A stretch of DNA of 64,000 bases from Neoarius graeffei. Lineage: Eukaryota > Chordata > Actinopteri > Siluriformes > Ariidae. The stretch lies in assembly GCF_027579695.1 (NCBI RefSeq), contig NC_083582.1, positions 3,517,378-3,581,377 on the forward strand, in the 5' to 3' direction. Position 1 is the first letter of the stretch, and each line of letters opens with the position of its first letter. Of the stretch, positions 1 to 9,570 are shown one piece after another. The translations under genes and the position numbers were made by a program. The notes under the pieces were generated by a model, which saw only the letters and a program-made list of their open reading frames with translations, searched no databases and had not been told where the DNA came from.

Positions 1-369
1 TGGAAATTACAACCCCGATTCCAAAAAAGTTGGGACAAAGTACAAATTGTAAATAAAAACAGAATGCAATAATTTACAAATCTCAAAAACTGATATTGTA
101 TTCACAATAGAACATAGACAACATATCAAATGTCGAAAGTGAGACATTTTGAAATTTCATGCCAAATATTGGCTCATTTGAAATTTCATGACAGCAACAC
201 ATCTCAAAAAAGTTGGGACAGGGGCAATAAGAGGCTGGAAAAGTTAAAGGTACAAAAAAGGAACAGCTGGAGGAGCAAATTGCAACTCATTAGGTCAATT
301 GGCAATAGGTCATTAACATGACTGGGTATAAAAAGAGCATCTTGGAGTGGCAGCGGCTCTCAGAAGTAA

Positions 370-1449
370 AGATGGGAAGAGAGAGGATCACCAATCCCCC
401 TAATTCTGCGCCGACAAATAGTGGAGCAATATCAGAAAGGAGTTCGACAGTGTAAAATTGCAAAGAGTTTGAACATATCATCATCTACAGTGCATAATAT
501 CATCAAAAGATTCAGAGAATCTGGAAGAATCTCTGTGCGTAAGGGTCAAGGCCGGAAAACCATACTGGGTGCCCGTGATCTTTGGGCCCTTAGACGGCAC
601 TGCATCACATACAGGCATGCTTCTGTATTGGAAATCACAAAATGGGCTCAGGAATATTTCCAGAGAACATTATCTGTGAACACAATTCACCGTGCCATCC
701 GCCGTTGCCAGCTAAAACTCTATAGTTCAAAGAAGAAGCCGTATCTGAACACGATCCAGAAGCGCAGACGTCTTCTCTGGGCCAAGGCTCATTTAAAATG
801 GACTGTGGCAAAGTGGGAAACTGTTCTGTGGTCAGACGAATCAAAATTTGAAGTTCTTTATGGAAATCAGGGACGCCGTGTCATTCGGACTAAAGAGGAG
901 AAGGACGACCCGAGTTGTTATCAGCGTTCAGTTCAGAAGCCTGCATCTCTGATGGTATGGGGTTGCATTAGTGCGTGTGGCATGGGCAGCTTACACATCT
1001 GGAAAGACACCATCAATGCTGAAAGGTATATCCAGGTTCTAGAGCAACATATGCTCCCATCCAGACGACGTCTCTTTCAGGGAAGACCTTGCATTTTCCA
1101 ACATGACAATGCCAAACCACATACTGCATCAATTACAGCATCATGGCTGCGTAGAAGAAGGGTCCGGGTACTGAACTGGCCAGCCTGCAGTCCAGATCTT
1201 TCACCCATAGAAAACATTTGGCGCATCATAAAACGGAAGATACGACAAAAAAGACCTAAGACAGTTGAGCAACTAGAATCCTACATTAGACAAGAATGGG
1301 TTAACATTCCTCTCCCTAAACTTGAGCAACTTGTCTCCTCAGTCCCCAGACGTTTACAGACTGTTGTAAAGAGAAAAGGGGATGTCTCACAGTGGGAAAC
1401 ATGGCCTTGTCCCAACCTTTTTGAGATGTGTTGTTGTCATGAAATTTAA
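370..1449 (+). pseudogene. Tc1-like transposase (DD34E), N-terminus out of frame
   Basis: The open frame from 421 encodes about 342 residues: an N-terminal helix-turn-helix region ([17 protein letters not shown]), a second DNA-binding segment, and a DDE domain. The catalytic residues are visible: first Asp in WSDESKFE, second in FQHDNAKPH, and Glu in SPIENIW exactly 34 residues later, which is the Tc1 DD34E signature. It would cut and rejoin element ends at TA sites in the nucleus. The frame has no ATG at its start (421 is GTG, not a normal eukaryotic start). The only sensible ATG, at 372, is one base out of register, within a GAGAGAG stretch at 379-385. I infer a small indel that broke the N-terminus. 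No stop lies inside the DDE domain, so the copy is fairly young. Confidence 0.88.
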
Positions 1450-1597
1450 AATCACCTAATTTTTCTCTTTAAATGATACATTTTCTCAGTTTAAACATTT
1501 GATATGTCATCTATGTTCTATTCTGAATAAAATATGGAATTTTGAAACTTCCACATCATTGCATTCCATTTTTATTTACAATTTGTACTTTGTCCCA

Positions 1598-1964
1598 GGG
1601 GCGGCACGGTGGTGTAGTGGTTAGCGCTGTCGCCTCACAGCAAGAAGGTCCTGGGTTCGAGCCCCGGGGCCGGCGAGGGCCTTTCTGTGTGGAGTTTGCA
1701 TGTTCTCCCCGTGTCCGCGTGGGTTTCCTCCGGGTGCTCCGGTTTCCCCCACAGTCCAAAGACATGCAGGTTAGGTTAACTGGTGACTCTAAATTGACCG
1801 TAGGTGTGAGTGTGAATGGTTGTCTGTGTCTATGTGTCAGCCCTGTGATGACCTGGCGACTTGTCCAGGGTGTACCCCGCCTTTCGCCCGTAGTCAGCTG
1901 GGATAGGCTCCAGCTTGCCTGCGACCCTGTAGAAGGATAAAGCGGCTACAGATAATGAGATGAG
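1598..1964 (+). mobile_element. tRNA-derived SINE (ATGAG-tail subfamily), full length
   Basis: It begins GGGGCGGCACGGTGGTGTAG and carries a tRNA-like A-box region (GTGGTTAGCGCT) and B box (GGGTTCGAGCCCC), the internal RNA polymerase III promoter. The body includes TCCAAAGACATGCAGGTTAGG and ends in GATAATGAGATGAG. It is flanked by an 11-bp direct repeat ACTTTGTCCCA at 1587-1597 and 1965-1975, so it inserted into the right inverted repeat of the Tc1 element. It resembles the Mermaid-type short repeats known from catfish and other fishes; the name is from memory. Confidence 0.93.
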
Positions 1965-1998
1965 ACTTTGTCCCAACTTTTTTGGAATCGGGGTTGTA

Positions 1999-2388
1999 CG
2001 ATGTGAATGGGTGTTCATGTGCAATTTTGACGTCGGTTTTTGGTATTTACTATAATTACCAGAGGACGTGAAGACACCATTACTGCACACGTCCTCCATC
2101 ACTGAACACACGCTAATCCCGTCTCAGTAGTGGTTACGTCTCTGGTGTTTAACTCTGTGGTTTGTTCACAACACCTGGAGTCAGAACACTGCTGGCTGTT
2201 TATGGGAAGTTAATTGTGGTGATGTGATATTTTCAGTATGTAATGAGAGCTCTTGGATTTATAAATATCCCCTGTGCGCACGCACACACACACACATACA
2301 CACACACACACACGCACGATCAGCTTTGACCTGCAGTTTGGGAATGGACTTCATTTCAGTCATGTATTCTGGAGTTTGAGAAAATCAG

Positions 2389-2434
<46 letters not shown>

Positions 2435-2676
2435 ATTATAGAAAATGAATCATTGCAATACTATCATTCATCAAGATTTGCTAACATTATCTAGCTAACA
2501 CAAGCTCACTGTGTATTCGACTGTGAGTTACTTTTTAAAACCGAATCTAAAAATGTGAATCTGAAAGAGACTCGTTACTCAGAGATTTTTACTTCAATTT
2601 AAAAATATTGAAGGATGAATCGTGTTATGGCTTCACTGTGAAAGGTGCAGCAGCAGTTAGATATTTTTCAACTGTG
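1999..2676. other. Intergenic DNA with two CA microsatellites
   Basis: No coding or transposon signature was seen. CA/CACACAT tracts lie at about 2280-2314 and an AC tract at 2393-2432. The rest is AT-rich single-copy-looking DNA. Confidence 0.6.
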
Positions 2677-2891
2677 CAGTGCCTTGCAAAAGTATTCATC
2701 CCCCTTGGTGTTTGTCCTGTTTTGTCGCATTACAACCTGGAATTAAAAGGGATTTTGGAGGGTTAGCACCACTTGATTTACACAACATGCCGACCACTTT
2801 AAAGGTGCACATTGTTTTTTTTTTTTGACACAAACAGTAATTAAGATGAAAAAACAGAAATCTGGAGTGTGCATAAGTATTCCCCCCCAAG

Positions 2892-3764
2892 TCAATACTT
2901 TGTAGAGCCACCTTTTGCTGCAATTCCAGCTGCAAGTCTCTTTGGGTATGTCTCTATTAGCTTAGCACATCTAGCCACTGGGATTTTTGCCCTTTCCTCA
3001 AGGCAAAACTGTTCCAACTCCTTCAAGTTAGATGGGCTGCGTTGGCGTACAGCAATCTTCAAGTTATGCCACAGATTCTCAATTGGATTGAGGTCTGGGC
3101 TTTGACTCGGCCATTCCAAGACATTTAAATGTTTCCCTTTAAACCACTCCAGTGTAGCTTTAGCAGGATGTTCAGGGTCATTGTCCTGCTGGAATGTGAA
3201 CCTTCATCCCAGTCTCAAACCTCTGGCTGACTCAAACAGGTTTTCCTCCAGAGTTGCCCTGTATTTAGTGCCATCCATCTTTCCTTCAGTCCTGACCAGC
3301 TTTCCTGTCCATACAGATGAAAAATATCCCCACAGCATGATGCTGCCACCACCATGCTTCACTGTAGGAATGGTGTTCTCAGGGTGTTGGGTTTGTGCCA
3401 CACATGGCATTTCTCATGATGGCCAACAAGATCAATTTTAGTCTCATTTGACCAGAGAATCTTCTTCCATGTGTTTGGGGAGTCTGCCACATGCTGTTGG
3501 ACAAACTCCAAATGTGTTTTCTTAAGCAATTACTTTTTTCTGGCCATTCTTCCATAAAGCCCTGCCCACTCTGTGGAGTGTACGGCTTAAAGTGGTCCTA
3601 TGGACAGATACTCCCATCTCCCTTGTGGATCTTTGCAGATCCTTCAGTATTATCTTTGGTGTCTTTGTTGCATCTCTGATTAATGCCCTCCTTGCCCGCT
3701 CTGTGAGTTTTGGTGGGCGGGGCCTTCTCTTGTCAGGTTTATAGTGGTGCCATATTCTTTCCAT
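2892..3764 (-). pseudogene. Decayed Tc1 transposase
   Basis: Minus-strand fragments in order: helix-turn-helix part at 3522-3764 (RARRALIRDATKTPKI), central DDE part at 3204-3410 ([17 protein letters not shown]), and C-terminal part at 2892-3119 with [15 protein letters not shown] containing the catalytic Glu. The parts lie in different frames with intervening stops, so the gene is dead. The order matches a Tc1 transposase read from right to left. Confidence 0.88.
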
Positions 3765-3818
3765 TTTGCTGTAATGGATTTAATGGTGCTCCATGGGATA
3801 TTTAAAGTTTGGGATATT

Positions 3819-3960
3819 TATGTGTCAGCCCTGTGATGACCTGGCGACTTGTCCAGGGTGTACCCTGCCTTTCGCCCGTAGTCAGCTGGGATAGGCTCCA
3901 GCTTGCCTGCGACCCTGTAGAACAGGATAAAGCGGCTAGAGATAATGAGATTAGATGAGA
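3819..3960 (+). mobile_element. 5'-truncated SINE fragment
   Basis: Only the 3' third of the window's common SINE is present, from ATGTGTCAGCCCTGTGATGACC to GATAATGAGATTAGATGAG. The tRNA-like head is missing. Tc1 sequence continues on both sides. A clear target duplication was not found. Confidence 0.8.
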
Positions 3961-4559
3961 ATCCTAATCTATATCATGTGACAGATCATGTGACACTTTG
4001 CACACAGGAGGATCTTAATCAACAAATTATGTGACTTATGAAGTGAATTGGTTGGACCAGCTCTTATTTAGGGGTTTCATATGAAAGGGGTTGAATACCT
4101 ATTTGTGTGTCAGGTCAGTTCAGTGCACCTGATACTGCTACTGGTAAATATGTAAACCAGTACAACCTGTGCATGGTCGGGTCATGAGGAAGGTGACATT
4201 GGACACCCAGCAGAACAAAAAACAAAATATGTTAAAGGTCTATTGGCCAATCCAGTACCAGGTGCTCCGTGGCATCACCTTAATGGGCGGAGATTAACAG
4301 ACCTATATACCAGCCAGCAGCTGCAGTAACAATAGTGCCAGTTTGTTTCAGCTAGTCCTTACCCACTGGACCACACTATTGTCTTACTGAGAGAGTGCTT
4401 CTAGTAATGCAAAATCTAGTAGTACTTTAATCCATTTGCAAGCAGTTTCATGAAGTGGTAAAGAGGTAAATAAAGAACCATACCGACTCGATTGTCGTCC
4501 GGGCAAACAAGCCTCATGCTGGCCACCTCTTGCTCCAGAGGCCAGTGAAAAATTTGTTA

Positions 4560-5293
4560 GGAAGCCATAGAAGACATCTGAACCGAGCAGCATGGAATGT
4601 CAGAACACTTTTAGACCATGATGGCTCAAATATATCAAAATGGCAAACTGCTCTGGTAGCAATGGAATTAAACAGATACAACATTAACATAGCAATTCTG
4701 AGTGAAACCTGACTGACAGAATATGATAGCCTAGTTGACCAAGGTTACACGTTCTTCTGGAGTGGCAGAAGAGCAGATGAATGACAAGAATCAGGAGTTG
4801 GGTTTGCTATAAGAAATAGCATTGCCAGTAATCTGGATCAAAACCTGACACCAATCAGTGACTCACATCGTGACCATGAGGCTTCCATTAAAGAAGGTAT
4901 CCACAACACTAGTCAGCGTTTATGCACCCACCATGACCAACTCAGATGACATGAAGAATGACTTCGATAACACTCTTGGTGACACCTTAAAAAAGGTCCC
5001 TAGAAGCGATAATCTGATTGTTGCTGGAGACTTCAACGCCCGAGTAGGAGTTGATGCAGACAAATGGCCTGGGGTCACTGGGACTCATGGCACCAGCAAG
5101 TGTAACTCAAATGGGGAGCTTCTACTTACCTTTTGTTCGGACAATGAACTTGTCATCACAAACACAATATTTAAGCACAAAGAGCAGCACAAGGTCACAT
5201 GGATGCACCCAAGCTCTAAACACTGGCATCTGTTAGATTATATAATCACCAGACAGAGAGATAGAAATGACATCCTGAATACTAGAGTAGACT
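4560..5293 (+). pseudogene. LINE apurinic-type endonuclease domain
   Basis: The translation contains AWNVRTL near the start, LVSVYAPT, the catalytic-type GDFNARVG, the Asn/Thr-rich VITNTIFKHKEQHKVTW and HLLDYIITRQR. These match the exonuclease-endonuclease-phosphatase fold of APE-type LINEs, which nicks the target. In-frame stops occur after ILSET (about 4710), in the ADE/QES region (about 4780), and at 5293, so it is not functional. Confidence 0.82.
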
Positions 5294-5797
5294 AATGAGA
5301 GGAGCAAATTGCTCCACCAACCACCAAATGTTAAGATTTGCCTTCACTTTTAGGAAGCAACATAATAAAACAGGAGCTCAACATCCAAAGAAATTAACAG
5401 CCAGCAAATTAGTAGACAAGGATATGAGAAAACAACTGGAAACAGAATTGGAGAAAGCTCTTACCAACTGGGAATACCTTGAAAGTGCAGACAACCTAGA
5501 AGACAATTGGTCCAGGTTCTGATCCACTGTATATGGCACTGCAACTAAGATATTAGGAAAGCCAGAACATAAACACCAAGATTGGTTTAATGACAAGGAT
5601 GAGAACTTAAAAAGACTTGTTGAAAAGCGAAATACCACCACAACCAAATTACTGCAACATAGCACTAGAGCCAACAAATCAAGACACCTTGAAGCAAGGA
5701 GGCAATTACAACTGTACACAAGGAAGATGAAATCTGATTGGTGGGAGAAGAAAGCTATGGAGATACAGCAAGCAGCTAATGTCCTATAAAGGAAGAC

Positions 5798-7180
5798 TTG
5801 AATGATCAGCCAGAACTGAAAGAACTTCTTGAGGCTATCAAATCTACTGCAGAAGTAAAGGCTCCAGGAAAGGATGGGATACCATCAGAAATCTGGAAGC
5901 ATGGAGGGATACATCTGGCTAACTGCCTTCACAAACTTATATTACAAACCTGGGTTACAGAAGAGGTCCCACAAGATTGGAAGGATGCTAGCATTGTTCC
6001 AATTTTCAAAAAAGGAAATAGGAAAGACTGGAAATTACAGAGGTATATCCCTCCTTGCTATAGTTGGTAAAATTCTCTCATGCATACTCCTAAACAGGAT
6101 TAATAAGTACCTAGCTCCTGATGTACTACCTGAAACTCAGTTCCACGACATGGGAAAGTTCTGCAGAAATACGGCTGCCCAAACAAGTTTACCAGCATTA
6201 TTTGCGCATTACATACCAACATGCAGGCACATGTATCGATGAGTAACTCTTGATCCTAAGAGTTTGGAGTGACAACTGGAGTGAAACAAGGCTGTGTGTT
6301 GGCTCCAACTCTCTTCTCGCTGTACCTCTCAGCCATACTGGAAGTGGCTTTTGATGAGAGTGTGGTTGAAGGAGTCTACATACAAACACGACACAAGGCA
6401 GATCTCTTCAATGTAGCTTACTTTAAAGCTAGAACCAAAACATCAAAAGTGGTAGTGAGAGAATTGCTCTTTGCAGATGACTGTGCCATAGTAGTGCATA
6501 GTGCGGCCGCTATCCAGAGGCTTGTGGACAAGTTTGCAAGAGCAGCTATTCAGTTCAGCTTGAAAGTCAGCATCAAGAAAACAGAATATCTTTACCAATC
6601 TGTGATAAACAACATCATTGGCACTCTGCTTACAGCAATTAAAACTGATAATGATGACCTTAAGCAATGTAAAAACTTTACATACTTATGAAGCACCATC
6701 TCAGAGTCTGGTAGGCTAGACGAGGAAATCATCTGCAGGTTGGGCAAAGCAAGTGCTGCTTTTAGCAAGCTTCAGGAGCAACTGTGGAAAAATCACAATG
6801 TATCAATTGCAGTGAAATGTAAGGTGTACAGGGCAGTGGTGTTGTCCACCCGAGTCCATGGTGCAGAAACATGGACTATGTATGGCTCACAGGTTAAAAA
6901 ACTCCATGCCTATATGATGAGGCACTTGAGACAGATTATGAATATTACATGGAAGTATAAAATCAGGAATTCAGAGATCCTAAGGCGTGGCCATCTACAG
7001 TTCGTAGAAGAGATCATGATGCAAAAGAATCTTAGATGGCTCGGACATGTTGAAAGGATGGAAGGGACAAGACTACCTAGGCAGCTCCTCTATTCACAAC
7101 TGGATGGTGGCACCAGAAGCAAGGGAAGACCTAGGCTAAGGTTCAAAGACACAGTCAAACAATTTGAAACAACAAGACAT
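5798..7180 (+). pseudogene. LINE reverse transcriptase and C-terminal region
   Basis: RT landmarks in order: APGKDGIPSEIW (5845-5900), GVKQGCVLAPTLFSLY (about 6275-6320), and the catalytic box LLFADDCAIV (about 6460-6490), which holds the metal-binding Asp pair. A frameshift occurs near 6035 and a stop at 6689 where Gly is expected. The C-terminal part reads on from 6692 with RWLGHVERMEGTRLPRQLL and GGTRSKGRPRLRFKDTVK, then is cut by the SINE and resumes at 7569 (IDIKNWQQLAGNKQS). The gene is dead. Confidence 0.85.
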
Positions 7181-7181
7181 T

Positions 7182-7556
7182 CTCATCTCATCTCATTATC
7201 TCTAGCCACTTTATCCTTCTACAGGGTCGCAGGCGAGCTGGAGCCTATCCCAGCTGACTACGGGCGAAAGGCGGGGTACACCCTGGACAAGTCGCCAGGT
7301 CATCACAGGGCTGACACATAGACACAGACAACCATTCACACTCACATTCACACCTACGCTCAATTTAGAGTCACCAGTTAACCTAACCTGCATGTCTTTG
7401 GACTGTGGGGGAAACCGGAGCACCCGGAGGAAACCCACGCGGACACGGGGAGAACATGCAAACTCCACACAGAAAGGCCCTCGCCGGCCCCGGGGCTCGA
7501 ACCCGGACCTTCTTGCTGTGAGGCGACAGTGCTAACCACTACACCACCATGCCGCC
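7182..7556 (-). mobile_element. tRNA-derived SINE (ATGAG-tail), full length, inside the LINE
   Basis: This is a reverse-orientation copy of the SINE at 1598-1964, with the tail (CTCATCTCATCTCATTATC) at the left and the tRNA-like head at the right. A 12-bp target duplication CAACAAGACATT occurs at 7170-7181 and 7557-7568. It interrupts the C-terminal LINE reading frame. Confidence 0.93.
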
Positions 7557-7897
7557 CAACAAGACATTGATATTAAAAATTGGCAACAACTGGCTGGGAA
7601 CAAGCAGAGTTAGCGGGACAAACTTTCCCTCACTAGACCTAAATGAAACAGTCATCGTCGTTTCGACAGACTGCATGATGATGATGATGATGACCTATGC
7701 ACACTCCAGATTTCTGTTTTTTCATCTTAATTATTGTTTGTGACATAATAAAACAACAAATTTGCCCCTTTAAAGTGGTCGGCATGTTGTGTAAATCAAA
7801 TGGTGCTAAGCCCCCCAAAAATCCATTTTAATTCCAGCTTATAATGTGACAAAACAGGACAAACACCAAGGGGGATGAATACTTTTGCAAGACACTG

Positions 7898-8114
7898 TGT
7901 GTGCGCACACAAGAGGTGCTCAAAATTAATATCCATCCAGGTAACATGAAGGAATAAAACACTTTGGGACATGCTGTTACAGTAAACTAATCAACCTGTG
8001 ATGTGTAGCTGCACAGCTGTCAGAGCTGCTGTTATAGAAAATTAATCAGCACCTTCTGACCAATCAGAATGCAGGATTTGACAGCATAACACGTAATAGT
8101 ACTTATATTGGATA

Positions 8115-8163
<49 letters not shown>

Positions 8164-8166
8164 GAA
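7898..8166. other. DUSP upstream region with a MITE-like repeat and TG tract
   Basis: About 7995-8090 (GTAGCTGCACAGCTGTCAGAGCTGCTGTTATAG, opening part) is similar to 9470-9520 and, more weakly, to 39247-39345 and 44114-44170, so it belongs to a dispersed repeat. A TG microsatellite of 42 bases at 8119-8160 ends six bases before the first DUSP ATG. No TATA box was recognised. Confidence 0.6.
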
Positions 8167-9346
8167 ATGCACCGGAGCAGAGTCTCTCTTACTGACCAGG
8201 TAAGAGAAAAGGGCCAGTATGAGACTCCGCCCACCTCCGAGCTCCACAGGTTATTGTGGATCAAACCGGGCACAAGCAGCCATCTTGATGAGGTCAGACC
8301 GGGCATCTACATCGGAGACCTGTAAGAAACCTGAAATACAGAAGCCAATAGGAACTTCAAGCAGGAGAGCCAGAGCCAATAGGAATGCAGCTTTTTAAAG
8401 CAGAGCCAATAGGAATGCAGCTTTATATACAGCAGAGCCAATAGGAATGTTGCTTTAAATTGTATTACAGAATAGTTCATCACTAAGGACTTGCTGCTGC
8501 TGGTGTGTGTGTGTGTGTTTCAGGTATGCAGCGAAAGATAGATCCCTGTTACAGGCGCTGAACATCAGTCATGTTTTGAACGCAGCTCACGGTAAATTCA
8601 ACGTGAACACGGGAGCGAGTTTCTACAGAGGCACCAACATCACGTACCACGGAGTGGAGGCCTTCGACATGCCCACCTTTGACATGAGTCCCTTCTTCTA
8701 CAGCGCTGCCAAATTCATCAAGACCGCAGTGAACAATCCTGGAGGTGAGGAGGGGAAGTGCGTTCAGAGCACGAGTCTAACTGTGACTCTGCATTCACAC
8801 TAGCAAGTGACCACTCGCTCGCTTGGAGTTGGTCTCTTGTGTACAAGTAGCAATCATTATGAGACAGCCCTAGCAGAACCAAAAGTCCAGGGGGTGGAGC
8901 TTGAGCTACTCTAGCTCCTCCTCCTATAACCCTTCCCTGCCTAATGCTGTACAATATACAACACATTTATCCAGCCTCCAGACTTATCCCCTGGACTTGG
9001 CTCGACTCTCAGGTAGAAGGAGTTAGAGCAGGTCTGACTCCACCCCATGGGCTTTTTATTCTGCAGCAAGGAGTATTGTTGTGTAACAGACTGATGAATT
9101 TGTAGTGTGTGTGGTGTGTGATTTGTGTTGTGTTTTATAGGTAAGGTGTTTGTGCACTGTGCGATGGGTCTGAGTCGCTCGGCCACGCTGGTCCTCGCCT
9201 ACCTGATGATCGAGGAGAAGATGACGCTGGTGGAGGCAATTAGTGCTGTAGCTCAAAACAGGAACATCTGCCCCAACACGGGCTTCCTGGAGCAGCTACG
9301 CACACTCGACACACAACTGCAGCGCCGACACAGCACCACCTACTGA
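8167..9346 (+). CDS. dusp13: Dual-specificity protein phosphatase (DUSP13-like), three exons
   Basis: Predicted CDS is join(8167..8321, 8524..8744, 9141..9346), 193 residues. Donors are GT at 8322 and 8745; acceptors are TTTCAG before 8524 and TTATAG before 9141. The protein has an N-terminal substrate-recognition part ([17 protein letters not shown]) then [18 protein letters not shown]. The general acid is probably Asp100 in EAFDMPTF. The active-site loop [11 protein letters not shown] puts nucleophile Cys132 and phosphate-binding Arg138 in the HCx5R motif. All catalytic residues are present, so an active phosphatase acting on phospho-Tyr/Ser/Thr is expected. Length and [12 protein letters not shown] resemble DUSP13B (TMDP), about 198 residues; the neighbouring relative DUSP29 is the main alternative. 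The start is uncertain: ATG8167 follows a TG tract, and an upstream exon is possible because CAGGTAAGAG at 8197 also looks like a donor. Confidence 0.88.
8341..8460 (+). repeat. Short degenerate tandem repeat in DUSP intron 1
   Basis: Four copies of GAGCCAATAGGAA-type sequence occur at about 8343, 8370, 8403 and 8436, the last three spaced about 33 bp apart. The motif resembles the edge of the 30-bp minisatellite at 12408-12420 (GAGCCGATAGGAA). Confidence 0.75.
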
Positions 9347-9570
9347 TATGCTAAAATGTATCATAGTGAGAACTAGAACATTTCTGGAGCGTCGCTTGTA
9401 CAAGTCCCAGTGAATGAGCTGTTACTATGGAAACGGTGACTTTTATTATAATGAAGGCATTAATATAAACCTGTGATATTGCAGCTGCACTACTGTCAGA
9501 GCTGCTGTTATACACTTCCACTGTTACATTCACTCGTCCCACATTATAATGCAACATATGCCAATAGAGA
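9347..9570. other. DUSP 3' flank with dispersed repeat
   Basis: The block GAGCTGTTACTATGGAAAC (9416) with CAGCTGCACTACTGTCAGAGC (opening at 9481) belongs to the same repeat family seen at 7995, 39247 and 44114. No clear poly(A) signal was identified directly after the stop. Confidence 0.55.

Larger units (their letters stand above)
10..1996 (+). mobile_element. Tc1/mariner DNA transposon, right TIR split by a SINE
   Basis: Inverted repeats begin CAACCCCGATTCC at the left and end GGAATCGGGGTTG at the right, each flanked by a TA (8-9 and 1997-1998), the usual Tc1 target duplication. The repeats extend over the AAAAAAGTTGGGACAAAGTACAAATTG region. The transposase at 421-1449 lies between them. 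The right repeat is interrupted by the SINE at 1598-1964. Without the SINE and its duplicated target the element would be about 1.6 kb, normal for Tc1. Confidence 0.93.
4103..7692 (+). mobile_element. Non-LTR retrotransposon (APE endonuclease + RT), degenerate
   Basis: It is flanked by ACCTAT at 4097-4102 and 7693-7698, so it inserted into the Tc1 element, and it ends in a (GAT)n-like tail (7676-7692). An endonuclease-like region (4570-5300) is followed by a reverse transcriptase region (5800-6690) and a C-terminal region (6690-7170, continuing after the SINE at 7569). The layout matches an APE-type LINE of the kind often annotated in fish as craniofacial-development-protein-2-like. I cannot assign the clade firmly. 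Several stops and frameshifts make it inactive. Confidence 0.85.
2677..7897 (-). mobile_element. Older Tc1-like transposon split by a LINE and a SINE
   Basis: The left end CAGTGCCTTGCAAAAGTATTC (2677) pairs with the right end GAATACTTTTGCAAGACACTG (to 7897), the ends of a common fish Tc1 family. Internal Tc1 sequence runs 2677-3818, resumes at 3961-4102 (AATCTATATCATGTGAC) and ends at 7693-7897. A truncated SINE occupies 3819-3960 and a LINE 4103-7692. The transposase is antisense and broken. The flanking TA is no longer clear. Confidence 0.85.

Noticed and set aside
421-423. GTG as the transposase start
   Set aside because: GTG is not a usual eukaryotic start; the frame is more likely broken downstream of ATG 372.
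1610-1680. Functional tRNA gene at the SINE head
   Set aside because: A- and B-box-like sequences exist, but no cloverleaf is evident and the same head occurs in every SINE copy.
1542-1940. Open frames across SINE copies (also 7,211, 26,891, 40,031, 63,167)
   Set aside because: The same frame recurs in every SINE copy; it is SINE sequence, not a gene.
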